Shown in pieces: positions 5,463-7,402 of a stretch of 7,402 bases of DNA; the first letter of the stretch is position 1, and each line of letters begins with the position of its first letter. Source of the DNA: CAZAPV01 sp964487195. GTDB taxonomy: Bacteria; Patescibacteriota; Patescibacteriia; SG8-24. The stretch is from assembly GCA_964487195.1 (NCBI GenBank), contig CAZAPV010000042.1:1-7402 (forward strand), written 5' to 3'. The position numbers and the translations under genes were made by a program. The notes below the pieces were generated by a model. It saw only the letters and a list, made by a program, of their open reading frames with translations, made no database searches and was not told where the DNA came from.

Positions 5463-7402
5463 ATGACTTCCAACAATTTCACCACCAAATCCCGCGAAGC
5501 GATCGAAGCCGCGCAATCCCACGCGATCGAGGCGCGGCACCCTGAATTTCATCCTCTTCACCTCCTCAAAGCGCTCCTCGCGCAGCAGGACGGCGTCGTC
5601 TCCGCGATCTGCAAAAAGATCGGCGTCGACGTCAAAGACCTCGGCCGCCGGACTGACGACGTTCTCCGTGAACTGCCGACCGCCGACACCGAAAGCGCGA
5701 CCGTCCAGCTGGCGGCGAACCCGATGACGATCACCGTGTTCCGCCAGGCGGAAAAAGAGACGTCCCGTTTCGGGGACGAGTACATCTCCACCGAGCACCT
5801 GCTGCTCGGCCTTCTCGGCGCCCAATCCCCCGCGAAAACTATTCTTGAGTACGCCGGCGTCACGCACGACCGTGTGCTCCAGGTGCTCAAGGAGATTCGC
5901 GGCACGCAGAAAGTCGATTCTCCGGAACCGGAACAAAAATATCAGGCGCTTGAAAAATATTCCCGCAACCTCACCAAGCTGGCGCGGCAGGAAAAACTCG
6001 ATCCGGTGATCGGCCGCGATGACGAGATCCGCCGCGTGATGCAGGTGCTGTCCCGCCGCACGAAAAACAACCCCGTGCTGATCGGCGAAGCGGGCACCGG
6101 GAAAACCGCGGTCGTCGAAGGGCTCGCCCAGCGGATCGTACAAGGCGACGTCCCCGAATCGCTCAAGGAAAAAGAGGTGATCGCGCTCGACCTCGGCGCC
6201 ATGGTCGCGGGATCCAAATTCCGCGGCGAGTTCGAAGAGCGGCTGAAGGCGGTGCTCAAAGAGATCGAACAGTCCGCCGGCGCGATCATCCTGTTCATCG
6301 ACGAGCTGCACACGCTCGTCGGCGCCGGTTCCGCCGATGGCTCGTCGCTCGATGCGTCCAACATGCTGAAGCCCGCGCTCGCCCGCGGGGAGCTGCGCGC
6401 GATCGGCGCGACGACGCTCCGGGAATACCAGAAGCATATCGAAAAAGACCCGGCGCTCGAACGGCGATTCCAGCCGGTGCTCGTCGCCGAACCATCCACG
6501 GAAGACGCGATCGCGATCTTGCGGGGCATCAAGGAGCGCTACGAATTGCATCATGGCGTGCGCATCACCGACCCGGCGATCGTCGCCGCGGTGACGCTCT
6601 CCGCCCGCTACATCCAGGACAGATTTTTGCCGGACAAGGCGGTCGACGCGATCGACGAAGCGGCGTCCGCGCTCCGTTTGGAGATCGACTCCGAACCGCA
6701 GGAGCTCGATAAGATGAAACGCGACGTGATGCGCCTCGAAATCGAAAAGCGCGCGCTCGCCAAGGAATCGGACAAGGAATCGGCCGCGCGGCTCAAGGAG
6801 ATCGAACGCGAGCTTTCGGAACTGAAGGAAAAATACGGCGCGCTCGAACTGGCGTGGAAGAGCGAAAAAGACGTCATCGGCGAAATCCGAAAAAAGAAAG
6901 CGCAGATCGACAAACTGAAACAGGAGGCGGAGATCGCCGAGCGCGGATCCGACCTCACCAAAGTCGCGGAGATCCGCTACGGAAAAATCCCGGAGGCGCA
7001 GAAAGAGCTCGACGCCGCCGAACGAAAACTGAAAACGCTGCAAAAAGACCATCGCTATCTGAAAGAGGAGGTGACGGAAGAGGATGTCGCCGGCGTCATC
7101 GCGCGCTGGACCGGAATCCCGGTCAGCAAAATGCTCGAGGCGGAGCAGGCGAAGCTGGCACACATGGAACAGGAGCTGCGGGGGCGCGTCGTCGGGCAAG
7201 ACGACGCGGTCCGCGCGGTCGCGAACGCCGTGCGCCGATCGCGGGCGGGCATCGCGGAGGAGACGCGGCCGATCGGCTCGTTCCTGTTCCTCGGCCCGAC
7301 CGGCGTCGGAAAAACCGAACTCGCGCGCGCACTCGCCGCGTTCCTGTTCAACGACGAAACCGCGATGATCCGCCTCGACATGTCGGAATACGGAGAAAAA
7401 CA
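5463..7402 (+). CDS. clpB: ATP-dependent disaggregase ClpB (Hsp104 family), 5' part
   Basis: ClpB is a hexameric AAA+ unfoldase that works with DnaK to pull proteins out of aggregates after stress. The first 646 residues are visible and the gene runs off the right edge. The N-terminal Clp_N repeat domain spans about 5-147. NBD1 follows, with Walker A GEAGTGKT (208-215; relatives usually have GEPGVGKT), pore loop KFRG (252-255, Phe where E. coli has Tyr), Walker B ILFIDE (276-281) and an arginine-finger segment ALERRF (331-336). A charged coiled-coil middle domain at about 403-530 marks ClpB as opposed to ClpA or ClpC. NBD2 begins with GRVVGQDDAV (574-583) and Walker A GPTGVGKT (611-618). The ATG at 5463 touches the CIRCE element, and only a weak GGCGAG (5449-5454) could act as Shine-Dalgarno. 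The start is supported by the conserved N-terminal alignment. CIRCE shows heat-shock control by HrcA. Confidence 0.97.
   Translation, partial: MTSNNFTTKSREAIEAAQSHAIEARHPEFHPLHLLKALLAQQDGVVSAICKKIGVDVKDLGRRTDDVLRELPTADTESATVQLAANPMTITVFRQAEKETSRFGDEYISTEHLLLGLLGAQSPAKTILEYAGVTHDRVLQVLKEIRGTQKVDSPEPEQKYQALEKYSRNLTKLARQEKLDPVIGRDDEIRRVMQVLSRRTKNNPVLIGEAGTGKTAVVEGLAQRIVQGDVPESLKEKEVIALDLGAMVAGSKFRGEFEERLKAVLKEIEQSAGAIILFIDELHTLVGAGSADGSSLDASNMLKPALARGELRAIGATTLREYQKHIEKDPALERRFQPVLVAEPSTEDAIAILRGIKERYELHHGVRITDPAIVAAVTLSARYIQDRFLPDKAVDAIDEAASALRLEIDSEPQELDKMKRDVMRLEIEKRALAKESDKESAARLKEIERELSELKEKYGALELAWKSEKDVIGEIRKKKAQIDKLKQEAEIAERGSDLTKVAEIRYGKIPEAQKELDAAERKLKTLQKDHRYLKEEVTEEDVAGVIARWTGIPVSKMLEAEQAKLAHMEQELRGRVVGQDDAVRAVANAVRRSRAGIAEETRPIGSFLFLGPTGVGKTELARALAAFLFNDETAMIRLDMSEYGEK

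Noticed and set aside
5457..7199. 580-codon open frame on the minus strand opposite clpB
   Set aside because: It is exactly antisense to well-conserved ClpB domains. The translation is Phe/Arg/Asp-rich with no recognisable domain, as expected from the codon bias of a GC-rich gene.

Overview
This is a GC-rich bacterial stretch that is densely packed and looks chromosomal. It holds six protein genes, and the two at the window edges are cut off. I see no rRNA, tRNA, CRISPR array, insertion sequence or phage gene. The gene content (FtsH, GluRS, a WecG/TagA-type glycosyltransferase, an EnvC-like M23 peptidase and ClpB under a CIRCE element) shows a bacterium that uses HrcA/CIRCE heat-shock control. 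The taxon cannot be fixed from the sequence alone. The compact proteins and some GluRS and FtsH wording made me think of a Patescibacteria/CPR-like or other uncultured lineage, but this is a weak guess.

Layout. Positions 1-1086 (+) are the 3' half of ftsH, closed by a strong intrinsic terminator. A 162-base gap follows. It carries an inverted repeat around a -10-like box and a small hairpin over a Shine-Dalgarno site. Next, at 1249-1908 (+), is the most unusual gene: a short membrane-anchored protein with an FtsH-like M41 zinc-peptidase domain (HEAGH) but no AAA+ ATPase domain. A bidirectional terminator at 1907-1943, built on a palindrome I recognise as widely dispersed, separates it from a converging minus-strand operon.

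The minus-strand operon reads from 5369 down to 1946. It encodes a WecG/TagA/CpsF glycosyltransferase, then gltX (14-base gap), then a secreted coiled-coil M23 peptidase that overlaps gltX by four bases (ATGA). Two of its three products act on the cell envelope and the third charges tRNA. Divergent from it, clpB starts at 5463 and runs off the right edge. A perfect CIRCE operator lies directly against its start codon. The candidate clpB and operon promoters share almost the same -35 bases on opposite strands.

Together the region mixes protein quality control (FtsH, the ATPase-less M41 protein, ClpB) with envelope and translation genes. The points most worth a second look are the ATPase-less M41 paralogue next to ftsH, the regulatory dyad and Shine-Dalgarno hairpin in front of it, and the crowded clpB/operon divergent promoter.
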